Shown here: positions 8,863 through 17,038 of the stretch, piece after piece
Position numbering within the stretch: position 1 is the first letter of the stretch
Layout: each line of letters starts with the position of its first letter
Assembly (NCBI GenBank): GCA_947501845.1
Contig: CANMXP010000012.1
Coordinates: 102,219-166,218 of the forward strand
Source of the DNA: an uncultured Flavobacteriaceae bacterium
Lineage (GTDB): Bacteria; Bacteroidota; Bacteroidia; Flavobacteriales; Flavobacteriaceae
DNA: 64,000 nt
Reading direction: 5' to 3'
The notes under the pieces: model-generated
Seen by the model: the letters and a program-made list of their open reading frames with translations, nothing else
Databases searched by the model: none
Told to the model about the DNA's origin: nothing
Translations under genes and position numbers: made by a program

Positions 8863-9834
8863 TTAATCCAGAGATTGATTTTCTAAAGAAGCATGCTCCA
8901 ATAGTTTGTTAAATTCTTCGGCTGTTAAACTTCCGTAGTAGAAATTTATGGGGTTAATACGGTCTCCGTCTTTAAAAATCTCATAGTGTAAATGAGGCGC
9001 TTCAGAACGTCCTGTACTCCCCACAAAACCAATAATGTCACCGCGTTTCACTTTCTGATTTTTCCGTACGTTATATTTGTATAAATGCGCATATAAACTA
9101 ACGTATCCAAAACCATGATCAATTCTTATATGTTTACCATAACCGCTGGATCCAGAATCGGCACGAACAACCTTTCCGTCGCCACTAGCATAAACAGGTG
9201 TGCCTCTTGGAGCAGTAAAATCCATGCCCCAATGCATTTTTCGAGCTTTTGTAAAAGGGTCAGATCGCATACCATAACCAGAAGCCATTCTTGTTAAATC
9301 TTCATTGCTTACAGGTTGAATGGCAGGGATAGCAGCCAAAATCTTTTCTTTTTTTTCTGCTAAAACAGCAATTTCATCAAGTGATTTAGATTGTACTACA
9401 ATTTGCTTTTGTAATATGTCTATGCGCTTATTGCTTTCTATTATTAATTTAGAATTATCAAACCCTTCCAAATCTTTATATCTATTTATTCCCCCAAATC
9501 CAGCTCTACGTTGTGCCTCAGGTATGGGATTGGCCTCAAAATAAACACGATAAATGTTATTGTCTCTATCTTCAATATTTGCTAGTACAGCTTCAGCTTC
9601 AGCCATTTTTTTATTAAGTAATTCAAATTGAAGCTGCATATTATGTAACTCTCTTTTTATAGCTTTTTCTTTTGGAGATTCAACATATTGACTTGCTATA
9701 AAAACAAAGATAAAAGCAAAAAAGGCACAGCCCAAAATAAAGAAGGAGGCATACTTGAAAGTAGTCCTTTTTTTTCGCTCAATTTTTCGATAAGAAAGCG
9801 ATTCGGAATCGTAATAATATTTTACCTTACTCAT
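8863..9834 (-). CDS. M23 family metallopeptidase, membrane-anchored
   Basis: A 323-residue protein with a short cytoplasmic N-terminus, a transmembrane helix at about 29-49, a coiled-coil stretch (55-95 and 130-165) and a C-terminal LytM/M23 domain. All zinc ligands are present: H201 and D205 in HWGMD, and H283 in HLH (281-283), with catalytic H250 in YAHL. It would cleave peptidoglycan crosslinks or activate an amidase from the periplasmic side. The catalytic domain looks active, unlike degenerate EnvC/NlpD-type homologues. The downstream merR gene is in the same transcript. Confidence 0.93.
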   Translation of the reverse strand: MSKVKYYYDSESLSYRKIERKKRTTFKYASFFILGCAFFAFIFVFIASQYVESPKEKAIKRELHNMQLQFELLNKKMAEAEAVLANIEDRDNNIYRVYFEANPIPEAQRRAGFGGINRYKDLEGFDNSKLIIESNKRIDILQKQIVVQSKSLDEIAVLAEKKEKILAAIPAIQPVSNEDLTRMASGYGMRSDPFTKARKMHWGMDFTAPRGTPVYASGDGKVVRADSGSSGYGKHIRIDHGFGYVSLYAHLYKYNVRKNQKVKRGDIIGFVGSTGRSEAPHLHYEIFKDGDRINPINFYYGSLTAEEFNKLLEHASLENQSLD

Positions 9835-9902
9835 TTCTTAAATTATACTATTTTTGCAACTAAATTGGGTAATTCAATCACTGCATTTAATATGCAAACG
9901 GA

Positions 9903-9910
9903 CAAACCTA
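9903..9910 (-). promoter_or_regulatory. Candidate -7 element for the M23/merR operon
   Basis: Read on the minus strand the octamer is TAGGTTTG (TAnnTTTG), 68 bases before the start codon at 9834. No convincing -33 element was found. Confidence 0.35.
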
Positions 9911-9968
9911 CAAAAAAATTATTATAATCTATATTACGATTATTATTCATAGTAGGTTTATAGCATCC

Positions 9969-9976
9969 TAAATTTG
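9969..9976 (+). promoter_or_regulatory. Candidate -7 element (TAAATTTG) for alaS
   Basis: TAAATTTG lies 82 bases before the alaS ATG. A second match, TATTTTTG at 9849-9856, lies farther upstream, so two start sites are possible. Confidence 0.4.
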
Positions 9977-10058
9977 AAATAAAATTAGAAAGTAAATATA
10001 AAAATTGTTTCTTATAAAAAGTAATTTAAATAGAAACAAGGATTTTTAATAAGAATAC

Positions 10059-12674
10059 ATGAAGTCACAAGATATACGATCAAAGTTTTTAAGTTTTTTT
10101 GAAGAAAAGAAACATAGTATAGTTCCATCTGCACCTATGGTTTTAAAAGATGATCCTACCTTAATGTTTGTGAATTCAGGAATGGCTCCCTTTAAAGAGT
10201 ATTTTTTAGGTAATGCACAACCAAAGAATAACCGCATTGCCGATTCTCAAAAATGCCTTCGTGTTTCGGGGAAGCATAATGATTTAGAGGAAGTAGGTTA
10301 TGATACATACCACCATACACTTTTTGAAATGCTTGGTAATTGGAGTTTTGGAGACTACTTTAAAAAAGAAGCTATAGCTTGGGCTTGGGAGCTGTTGACG
10401 GAAGTTTACGGTATTGATAAAGATATATTATACGTCACTGTTTTTGAAGGGAGTGATGATGCAGATAACCTCCCGATGGATACGGAAGCTTACGATTTTT
10501 GGAAACAGTACATTGCAGAAGACCGTATTTTAAAAGGTAATAAAAAGGACAATTTTTGGGAAATGGGAGAACAGGGGCCTTGTGGACCTTGTAGTGAAAT
10601 ACATGTTGATATTCGTTCTGCAGAAGAGAAAGCAAAAATTCCTGGGAAAGATTTAGTAAACCAAGATCATCCGCAAGTTGTGGAAATTTGGAATTTGGTT
10701 TTCATGCAATACAACCGGAAAGCTAATGGAAGTTTAGAGAATCTTCCTGATAAACATATTGATACAGGTATGGGGTTTGAACGTCTATGTATGGTATTGC
10801 AAGGTGTTCAATCTAATTATGATACCGATGTTTTTACGCCTTTAATTAGAGAAATAGAAACGATTACCAAAAAGAAATACGGAAAACTTGAAAAAACAGA
10901 TATAGCCATACGTGTTATAGCCGATCATGTTCGAGCTGTAGCATTTTCTATAGCAGATGGCCAATTGCCTAGTAATACGGGTGCGGGTTATGTAATTCGT
11001 AGAATTTTGCGACGTGCTGTACGTTACGGCTTTACATTTTTGGATAAAAAAGAAGCATTTATTTACAGATTGGTTGATATTTTGAGCAAGAAAATGGGAG
11101 CAGCCTTCCCAGAGTTGAAAGCACAAAAACAGCTTATTGAAAATGTTATAAAAGAAGAAGAGCAATCCTTTTTAAGAACCCTAGATCAGGGATTGGTGTT
11201 GTTAAACAGAATTGTTGAAGAAACAAAAGAGAATACCGTATCTGGTGAAAAAGCTTTCGAACTATATGATACTTATGGTTTTCCGATAGATTTAACAGCA
11301 CTTATTTTAAGTGAAAAAGGATTAAAACTTGATGAAAAAGGTTTTGATGCTGAACTTCAAAAGCAAAAGAATCGTTCGCGCGCAGCCAGTGAAATGTCAA
11401 CCGACGATTGGACCATTTTATTTGATGATACTGAAGAAGAATTTGTAGGTTATGAAACGCTTGAGGCCAATGTTAAATTAACTCGATACAGAAAGGTTGT
11501 TTCTAAGAAAGATGGAGAAATGTATCAGCTGGTATTTAATATGACACCGTTCTATCCTGAAGGTGGAGGGCAAGTAGGTGATAAAGGGTATTTAGAAGAT
11601 GCACATGGTGATGTTGTTTATATCTTGGATACAAAGAAAGAAAATAATGTGATTATTCACTTTGCTAAAAATTTACCCAAGCATATTGAAGAGATGTTTA
11701 AAGTGGTTGTAGATGCCAAACAGCGTTATAGAACGGAATGTAACCATACTGCAACACATCTATTACATCAGGCTTTAAGAGAGGTTTTAGGGACGCATGT
11801 GGAACAAAAGGGAAGTGCTGTGCACTCCAAGTATTTACGTTTTGATTTTTCGCATTTTTCTAAACTAACACTTGAAGAATTAAGAGATGTCGAAAATTTT
11901 GTGAATGCTAGAATAGAAGGGAAATTACCATTAGTAGAGAAACGAAATATTCCTAAAGAAGAAGCCATAGCAGATGGAGCCATGAGCTTGTTTGGTGAGA
12001 AGTATGGTGATACGGTTCGTGCCATTCGTTTTGGTCAGTCTATAGAACTTTGCGGAGGAACACATGTGAAAAATACGGCTGATATTTGGCATTTTAAAAT
12101 TGTGTCTGAAAGTGCGGTTGCTGCTGGAATTCGTCGTATCGAAGCAATTACCAACGACGCAGTTAAAGATTTTTATTTTGAAAATAATCGTGCTTATTTT
12201 GAAATGAAGGATTTGCTTAACAATGCAAAAGAGCCCGTAAAAGCATTACAGAATTTGCAAGATGAAAATACAAATCTTAAAAAACAAATAGAATTACTTT
12301 TAAAAGATAAAGCTAAAAATATAAAAGGAACTCTAAAAAGTGAGTTAGAGCATATTAATGGGGTTCAGTTTTTGGCTAAAAAATTGGACCTAGATGCAGG
12401 TGGAATGAAAGATGTTGCTTTTGAGTTGGGAAGCCAGTTTGATAATTTATTTCTGTTATTTGGCACAGAGCAAAATGGTAAAGCTTTATTATCTTGTTAC
12501 ATTTCAAAAGAATTAGTAGCAAGTAAGGCATTAAATGCAGGACAAGTTGTTAGAGAACTTGGAAAATATATTCAAGGCGGAGGCGGCGGACAACCGTTTT
12601 TCGCAACCGCAGGAGGTAAAAACCCAGCTGGGATTGATGAGGCTTTAGAGAAGGCTAGGGATTATCTGAGTTAA
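10059..12674 (+). CDS. alaS: Alanine--tRNA ligase
   Basis: An 871-residue class II synthetase of normal length. The N-terminal catalytic domain contains [16 protein letters not shown] and the class II segment GMGFERL. The editing domain carries the zinc/hydrolysis site HTATH (563-567) and C665-GGTH (H669). The C-Ala domain ends with the glycine-rich segment [15 protein letters not shown]. It charges tRNA-Ala and clears Ser/Gly mischarging. It is monocistronic. The next 400 bases hold repeat DNA and a pseudogene. Confidence 0.98.
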   Translation: MKSQDIRSKFLSFFEEKKHSIVPSAPMVLKDDPTLMFVNSGMAPFKEYFLGNAQPKNNRIADSQKCLRVSGKHNDLEEVGYDTYHHTLFEMLGNWSFGDYFKKEAIAWAWELLTEVYGIDKDILYVTVFEGSDDADNLPMDTEAYDFWKQYIAEDRILKGNKKDNFWEMGEQGPCGPCSEIHVDIRSAEEKAKIPGKDLVNQDHPQVVEIWNLVFMQYNRKANGSLENLPDKHIDTGMGFERLCMVLQGVQSNYDTDVFTPLIREIETITKKKYGKLEKTDIAIRVIADHVRAVAFSIADGQLPSNTGAGYVIRRILRRAVRYGFTFLDKKEAFIYRLVDILSKKMGAAFPELKAQKQLIENVIKEEEQSFLRTLDQGLVLLNRIVEETKENTVSGEKAFELYDTYGFPIDLTALILSEKGLKLDEKGFDAELQKQKNRSRAASEMSTDDWTILFDDTEEEFVGYETLEANVKLTRYRKVVSKKDGEMYQLVFNMTPFYPEGGGQVGDKGYLEDAHGDVVYILDTKKENNVIIHFAKNLPKHIEEMFKVVVDAKQRYRTECNHTATHLLHQALREVLGTHVEQKGSAVHSKYLRFDFSHFSKLTLEELRDVENFVNARIEGKLPLVEKRNIPKEEAIADGAMSLFGEKYGDTVRAIRFGQSIELCGGTHVKNTADIWHFKIVSESAVAAGIRRIEAITNDAVKDFYFENNRAYFEMKDLLNNAKEPVKALQNLQDENTNLKKQIELLLKDKAKNIKGTLKSELEHINGVQFLAKKLDLDAGGMKDVAFELGSQFDNLFLLFGTEQNGKALLSCYISKELVASKALNAGQVVRELGKYIQGGGGGQPFFATAGGKNPAGIDEALEKARDYLS

Positions 12675-12675
12675 C

Positions 12676-12700
12676 CTCTCAAAGGCGCAGAGTTGCAAAG
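12676..12700. repeat. GC-rich dispersed repeat, left flank of the GxxExxY relic
   Basis: The sequence CTCAAAGGCGCAGAGTTGCA is related, in inverted orientation, to the repeat at 13088-13125 (shared AAGGCGCA core). It is richer in G+C than its surroundings. Such sequences commonly flank GxxExxY genes in Bacteroidota. Confidence 0.5.
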
Positions 12701-12794
12701 TTATATAAAGAAGAGAGATGTTATGAGTTTCTATGACTTATATTTGAAGTATGCCTTAAAAAAGGAAAATTAATAGTCTGTAATTTTTGAAGCT

Positions 12795-12825
12795 ATGCGT
12801 TTTTGCGTCTTGGCGAGATGAAAAA
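12795..12825. repeat. GC-rich dispersed repeat, internal copy
   Basis: TTTTTGCGTCTTGGCGAGAT closely resembles the right-flank copy (CTTCGCGTCTCAGCGAGAA). The apparent ATG of the downstream ORF at 12803 falls inside this repeat, so that start codon is probably not genuine. Confidence 0.5.
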
Positions 12826-13083
12826 GCTTTTCGGAATCTTAAATAGCAATCAAAGGCATAAGTATAAAAGTTATGATGGAAAAAAAGAAGCTCTTTTTGA
12901 AAATTATCTAGCCACAAAAATAGTTGATTGTTGTTATCATATCCATGTTAATTTAGGCCCTGGTTTATTGGAGTCTGTTTATGAAGAAATCTAAAATTAT
13001 CAGGTTTAAAACTTGGATTGTTAATTAATTTCAATAGTCCTTTAATAAAAACTGGCATAACCAGAATAGTTAATGACTTATAA
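12803..13083 (+). pseudogene. GxxExxY family protein, internally deleted and frameshifted
   Basis: The first frame gives ENYLATKIVDCCYHIHVN then LGPGLLESVYEE, the signature N-terminus of the GxxExxY family, and stops at 12993. A different frame from about 12993 to the stop at 13081-13083 gives LKLSGLKLGLLINFNSPLIK and then TGITRIVNDL, the family's normal C-terminus. The intervening 60 or so residues of a roughly 125-residue protein are missing, so an out-of-frame deletion of about 200 bases fused the two ends. The family's function is unknown; a nuclease-like fold has been suggested. The gene is dead. Confidence 0.85.
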
Positions 13084-13087
13084 TAAG

Positions 13088-13125
13088 AGGCTCTTTGCGC
13101 CTTCGCGTCTCAGCGAGAAAAAAAT
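13088..13125. repeat. GC-rich dispersed repeat, right flank of the GxxExxY relic
   Basis: CTCTTTGCGCCTTCGCGTCT continues into CAGCGAGAAAAAA. It matches the internal copy near 12800 in direct orientation and the left flank in inverted orientation, bracketing the pseudogene. Confidence 0.55.
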
Positions 13126-13146
13126 ATTGAGATATTGTAAAAATAA

Positions 13147-14106
13147 ATGAAATTACAAACAAAAATACCAATAGAAAAACAGTCTAAAAACCCAATAGGC
13201 TATCATTCTAATATCCTTTTAATTGGTTCTTGTTTTGTAGAAAATATTGGTAAAAAACTAGACTATTTTAAGTTTCGAAATACTCAAAACCCATTAGGTA
13301 TTTTATTTCATCCCAAAGCCATTGAAAATTTAATTTCTCATGCAGTAAACAAAAAGATATACTCAGAAAATGATATCTTTTTTCATAATGAGCAATGGCA
13401 TTGTTTCAATGCGCATTCTAAGTTGAGCAATACCTCTAAACAAGATTTAATAAATGATTTAAACAGAGGTGTTAAGTTAACAAGTCAACAAATTTTAGAA
13501 TCCACGCATATTGTCATTACTTTAGGTACAGCCTGGGTATATCGCTCATTAAATACCAAAGAGGTTGTGGCGAATTGCCATAAGGTCCCTCAGAAACAAT
13601 TCACAAAAGAATTGCTTTCGGTTGATGAGGTTTCCAGATCAATAGAAAAAATAGTAGGTTTAATTAGAAATGTGAATGCTAAGGCATCAATCATCTTTAC
13701 CGTGTCCCCTGTACGACATATAAAAGATGGCTTTATTGAAAATACACAGAGTAAAGCGTATTTAATTTCAGCTATTCACAATTATTTGTCCTCCCAAACA
13801 CAGTTGGAAGGTCTTTCATATTTTCCTTCTTATGAGATTATGATGGACGAACTTCGTGATTATCGTTTTTATAAAGAAGATATGCTTCATCCAAATATTA
13901 CTGCTGTTAATTATATCTGGAAGAGTTTTTGTGAAACCTGGGTTTCTTCTAAAGCAGAAAAAATAATGGCGGAAATTGATATCATACAAAAAGGTTTACA
14001 ACATAGGCCATTTAATCCAAACTCAGAAGCTCATCAAAGATTTCTTAAAAACTTAGAAGCTAAAAAAACTCAGATTAAAACTCAATTTTCTCACATCGTG
14101 TTTTAA
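13147..14106 (+). CDS. GSCFA domain protein
   Basis: A 319-residue protein with the family-defining motif LLIGSCFVENIG near residue 30 and further conserved blocks (LGTAWVYR, FTVSPVRH, YEIMMDELRDYRFY, DMLHPN). GSCFA proteins resemble GDSL/SGNH hydrolases in layout: Ser of GSCF in block I and a DxxHPN block near the end that could supply Asp and His. Substrate unknown. No signal peptide, so it is cytoplasmic. It probably forms its own transcription unit. Confidence 0.92.
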   Translation: MKLQTKIPIEKQSKNPIGYHSNILLIGSCFVENIGKKLDYFKFRNTQNPLGILFHPKAIENLISHAVNKKIYSENDIFFHNEQWHCFNAHSKLSNTSKQDLINDLNRGVKLTSQQILESTHIVITLGTAWVYRSLNTKEVVANCHKVPQKQFTKELLSVDEVSRSIEKIVGLIRNVNAKASIIFTVSPVRHIKDGFIENTQSKAYLISAIHNYLSSQTQLEGLSYFPSYEIMMDELRDYRFYKEDMLHPNITAVNYIWKSFCETWVSSKAEKIMAEIDIIQKGLQHRPFNPNSEAHQRFLKNLEAKKTQIKTQFSHIVF

Positions 14107-14311
14107 AATCTATCTAAATTAAAACAGGCTTTAAAGTAAAAATAATACACATTCATAATTTTGAAAGGCAAAACATATAGTTAGGATTTGTTGATTGGGA
14201 ATCATAAAAAACATTATTACGGTTAATCTTTTTTAATAACGTTTTATCGAAAAATTACGAATTCTAAAACTAATAATTGTAGATTTAAAACGCTATTAAT
14301 CAGTTCATATC

Positions 14312-14362
14312 AAAAACATCAATTGCAAGATCAGTAAAATGGTTAGCGATTGGTGTTTTTTT
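14312..14362 (+). terminator. Intrinsic terminator downstream of the GSCFA gene
   Basis: AAAAACATCAAT (14312-14323) pairs with ATTGGTGTTTTT (14349-14360), allowing one G-U pair. The right arm runs into a stretch of eight T. Confidence 0.7.
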
Positions 14363-14494
14363 TATGCGGTATTTCATCTTAAATATTAGGCCTTGAAATT
14401 CTAGGTATATTAAGAAATGTAAACTGTGAATTACGGCATCTTTAATATAACTTTTGTTTAACTTTCATTTAATATGGTTAGTAGGGAAGTTTGC

Positions 14495-14502
14495 TAGTTT
14501 TG
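14495..14502 (+). promoter_or_regulatory. Candidate -7 element (TAGTTTTG) for the DUF4230 operon
   Basis: TAGTTTTG fits TAnnTTTG and lies 121 bases before the ATG at 14624. A convincing -33 partner was not found. Confidence 0.35.
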
Positions 14503-14623
14503 TCTTGTTAATTTATATTTCAAAACTACATTGGTTAGACTTCTTATGTCGAAGGAAACTAATGTTTTTTTTGTTTTATAGACAAAGAGCAAGAATACTA
14601 TAGAATTATTTTTAAATTAGTAC

Positions 14624-15238
14624 ATGCGAAAAATTCTATTTGGTGTTATAATTACTTTGGTTATCCTATTTTCCTTTAAATATTGCGGAGATAAGCAAGA
14701 GGATAGAATGGTGCTTCATGAAAGTTCTGAATTAATTCAGGAACAAATAAAGAATGTTGGAAAGTTAGTAGTCACAGAAGGACATTTTAGCGAGGTCTTT
14801 AATTATAAGAATTCTAAAGATATTTTTGGGGATTATTTTACTTCAGAAAAAAAAGCGTTAGTTGTTGTTAATGCAGACGTTACTATAGCTTATGATTTAA
14901 GCAAAATTGAATTTAAGGTAGATGAGGCTAATAAAACACTAACTATTTTAAGTATGCCTAAAGAAGAAATCAAAATCAGTCCAGATTTGGAATATTATGA
15001 TATTCAGTCGGACTTTTTTAATCCTTTTGAGGCCAAAGATTATAATGATATAAAAAATATAGTAAAGGCATCATTGGATAAAAAGTTAGAAGCATCCGAT
15101 TTAAAGGCAAATGCTAAAAACAGATTAATAAGTGAACTTTCGAAGTTTTATATACTAACAAATTCATTAGGGTGGACATTAAAATATAATGAAAACCCAG
15201 TGTATACAATAGATGCTTTACAAGGCTTAAAACTATAA
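14624..15238 (+). CDS. DUF4230 domain protein
   Basis: A 204-residue protein with an N-terminal membrane anchor (ILFGVIITLVILFSFKYC) and an exposed DUF4230 domain. The recognisable blocks are LVVTEGHFSEVFNYK, ALVVVNADVTIAYDLSKIEF, and a DIQSDFFNPF segment before a C-terminal helix ending NSLGWTL. The function of DUF4230 is unknown. It is followed 6 bases later by a PLP enzyme, so the two are likely co-transcribed, though no functional link is evident. Confidence 0.85.
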   Translation: MRKILFGVIITLVILFSFKYCGDKQEDRMVLHESSELIQEQIKNVGKLVVTEGHFSEVFNYKNSKDIFGDYFTSEKKALVVVNADVTIAYDLSKIEFKVDEANKTLTILSMPKEEIKISPDLEYYDIQSDFFNPFEAKDYNDIKNIVKASLDKKLEASDLKANAKNRLISELSKFYILTNSLGWTLKYNENPVYTIDALQGLKL

Positions 15239-15244
15239 CTGTAT

Positions 15245-16180
15245 ATGGATAAAATTACTTTACAAAAAGTTCATAACCTTATTAAGCCTTATATACACAG
15301 AACGCCAGTTTTAACATCCCAGTTAATAAATACAATGTGCGGAGCTGAGGTTTTTTTTAAATGTGAGAACTTTCAAAAAATGGGCGCATTTAAAATACGG
15401 GGCGCAACACATGCTATTTTAAATTTAACTGAAGCGCAAAAAAGTAAAGGTGTTGTTACACATTCTTCAGGGAATTTTGCCCAAGCACTGTCATTGGCGG
15501 CCAAAAATCTTGGTGTAAAAGCCTATATAGTCATGCCTGAGAATGCACCAGAAGTTAAAAAGGAAGCTGTTAGAACATACGGAGGTATTATTATTGAATG
15601 TGATTCTAATGTAAATAGTAGAGAACATGAAGCAGCACGAATTCAAAAAGAAAAAGGTACGGTATTTATTCATCCTTCTAACGATGACGATGTTATTTAT
15701 GGCCAAGGAACCACAGCTATAGAATTGTTGGAAGATTATAACGATTTAAATTATATATTCGCACCTGTTGGTGGGGGAGGTTTGTTAGCAGGTAGTATTT
15801 TAGCAGCGCATCATTTTTCGGAGGCATGTAAGGTTATAGCAGGAGAGCCTATGGAAGTAGATGATGCTTATAGATCATTGATTTCTGGAAAGATTGAAAA
15901 AAACGAAGCTTCTAATACGATAGCCGATGGGTTGCGTACTTACTTAGGGGACAGAAATTTTCCAATTATAAAGGCACATGTTAAAGAAATAATACGTGTT
16001 GAAGAAACTGAGATTGTTGAAGCTATGAAACTCATTTGGGAACGAATGAAGATTGTAATTGAACCATCCAGTGCTGTTGCCTTTGCTGCAGTTCTAAAAG
16101 ATAAAAAAAGAATAAAGAATAAAAAAATAGGCGTTATAATATCTGGTGGGAATGTCGATATATCTAATCTCCCTTTTTAA
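15245..16180 (+). CDS. PLP-dependent threonine/serine dehydratase family enzyme
   Basis: A 311-residue fold-type II PLP enzyme. The Schiff-base lysine is K50 in KMGAFKIRGA, the substrate loop is SSGNFAQAL, the phosphate-binding glycine loop is VGGGGLLAG and the C-terminal cofactor motif is SGGNVD. It lacks the C-terminal ACT domain of biosynthetic IlvA, so it is a catabolic threonine ammonia-lyase, a serine/hydroxyaspartate dehydratase or a serine racemase. The sequence cannot separate these. It shares a transcript with DUF4230 upstream and probably the enoyl-CoA hydratase downstream (22-base gap). Confidence 0.9.
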   Translation: MDKITLQKVHNLIKPYIHRTPVLTSQLINTMCGAEVFFKCENFQKMGAFKIRGATHAILNLTEAQKSKGVVTHSSGNFAQALSLAAKNLGVKAYIVMPENAPEVKKEAVRTYGGIIIECDSNVNSREHEAARIQKEKGTVFIHPSNDDDVIYGQGTTAIELLEDYNDLNYIFAPVGGGGLLAGSILAAHHFSEACKVIAGEPMEVDDAYRSLISGKIEKNEASNTIADGLRTYLGDRNFPIIKAHVKEIIRVEETEIVEAMKLIWERMKIVIEPSSAVAFAAVLKDKKRIKNKKIGVIISGGNVDISNLPF

Positions 16181-16202
16181 ATAAATACTATAATTTGTAG
16201 TT

Positions 16203-16955
16203 ATGTTAGAGTCTTACGTTAAATTAACCGTTAGTGATAAAATTGGGTATGTTGAATTCTTTCACCCAAATAGAAATTCTATGCCAAGTGATGTTTTGTC
16301 ACAATTGGCACAAACTATTCAAGAAGCAGGGAATAACAGTGCTGTTAAAGTTATAGTTTTAAAAAGTGGAGGAGATAGAACTTTTTGTGCTGGGGCTAGC
16401 TTTAATGAATTAATAGCTATTGAAGATGTTGAAACGGGAAAGGCCTTTTTCTCAGGTTTTGCTAATGTTATTAATGCCATGCGTAAATGTCCGAAGCTAA
16501 TTATTGGTCGCATTCAAGGGAAATCTGTTGGAGGGGGCGTAGGTTTAGCTGCTGCAACCGATTATTGTATGGTAACTAAATATGCTTCTATAAAATTAAG
16601 CGAGTTAAGTATAGGTATTGGACCTTTTGTAATAGAGCCTGTAGTGACAAGAAAAATAGGATTGTCGGCCATGTCTCAAATGACTATAGATGCTGAAACT
16701 TTTTTTTCTGCAGAATTTGCTAAAGAAAAAGGATTGTATGCCGATGTTTTTGAAACAGCAGAAGAACTTGATGAAGCAGTTGAAAGCTTGGCTACCAAAC
16801 TGGCGTCTTATAACCCTGAAGCTTTAAAAGAAATGAAAACTGTTTTTTGGAAAGGTACAGACCATTGGGACACTCTATTAACGGAGCGAGCAGAGATAAG
16901 TGGTAAACTCGTGTTGAGCAAATTCACCAAAAAGACTTTGAAACGTTTTCGTTAA
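16203..16955 (+). CDS. Enoyl-CoA hydratase/isomerase family protein
   Basis: A 250-residue crotonase-fold protein. Crotonase features seen are FHPNRNSM, TFCAGASFNEL and the oxyanion-hole segment GRIQGKSVGGGVGLAAATDY. The usual first catalytic Glu of hydratases is not clear around ASIKLSELSIGIGPFVIEP, where E occurs in KLSEL. It could be a methylglutaconyl-CoA hydratase or another acyl-CoA hydratase or isomerase; substrate cannot be assigned. It ends the run that begins with DUF4230, with a terminator 37 bases downstream. Confidence 0.85.
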   Translation: MLESYVKLTVSDKIGYVEFFHPNRNSMPSDVLSQLAQTIQEAGNNSAVKVIVLKSGGDRTFCAGASFNELIAIEDVETGKAFFSGFANVINAMRKCPKLIIGRIQGKSVGGGVGLAAATDYCMVTKYASIKLSELSIGIGPFVIEPVVTRKIGLSAMSQMTIDAETFFSAEFAKEKGLYADVFETAEELDEAVESLATKLASYNPEALKEMKTVFWKGTDHWDTLLTERAEISGKLVLSKFTKKTLKRFR

Positions 16956-16991
16956 TTGACTACGCTCAACGATCATATTTCAGCCTGATGT

Positions 16992-17035
16992 AAAAGAAGT
17001 ATAGTTTAACTTGGAATAGTATAAGAACTTCTTTT
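16992..17035. terminator. Bidirectional terminator between convergent genes
   Basis: AAAAGAAGT (16992-17000) pairs with ACTTCTTTT (17027-17035) around a 26-base loop. T-runs follow on the plus strand and on the minus strand. Confidence 0.6.
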
Positions 17036-17038
17036 ATT

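Larger units (their letters stand above)
14107..14623. other. Long intergenic region with a terminator and two -7-like elements
   Basis: 517 bases with no credible ORF. It contains TAATTTTG at 14156-14163 on the plus strand, a strong hairpin terminator at 14312-14360, and TAGTTTTG at 14495-14502 close to the next gene. The first two could bracket a transcript of about 190 bases, or the terminator may simply end the GSCFA mRNA. Confidence 0.4.

Noticed and set aside
16955..16990. GACTACGCTCAACGATCATA followed by TTTCAGCCTGATG as a further copy of the repeat family
   Set aside because: Similarity is limited to the short ACTACGCTC and CAGCCTGA stretches; no inverted ends were found.
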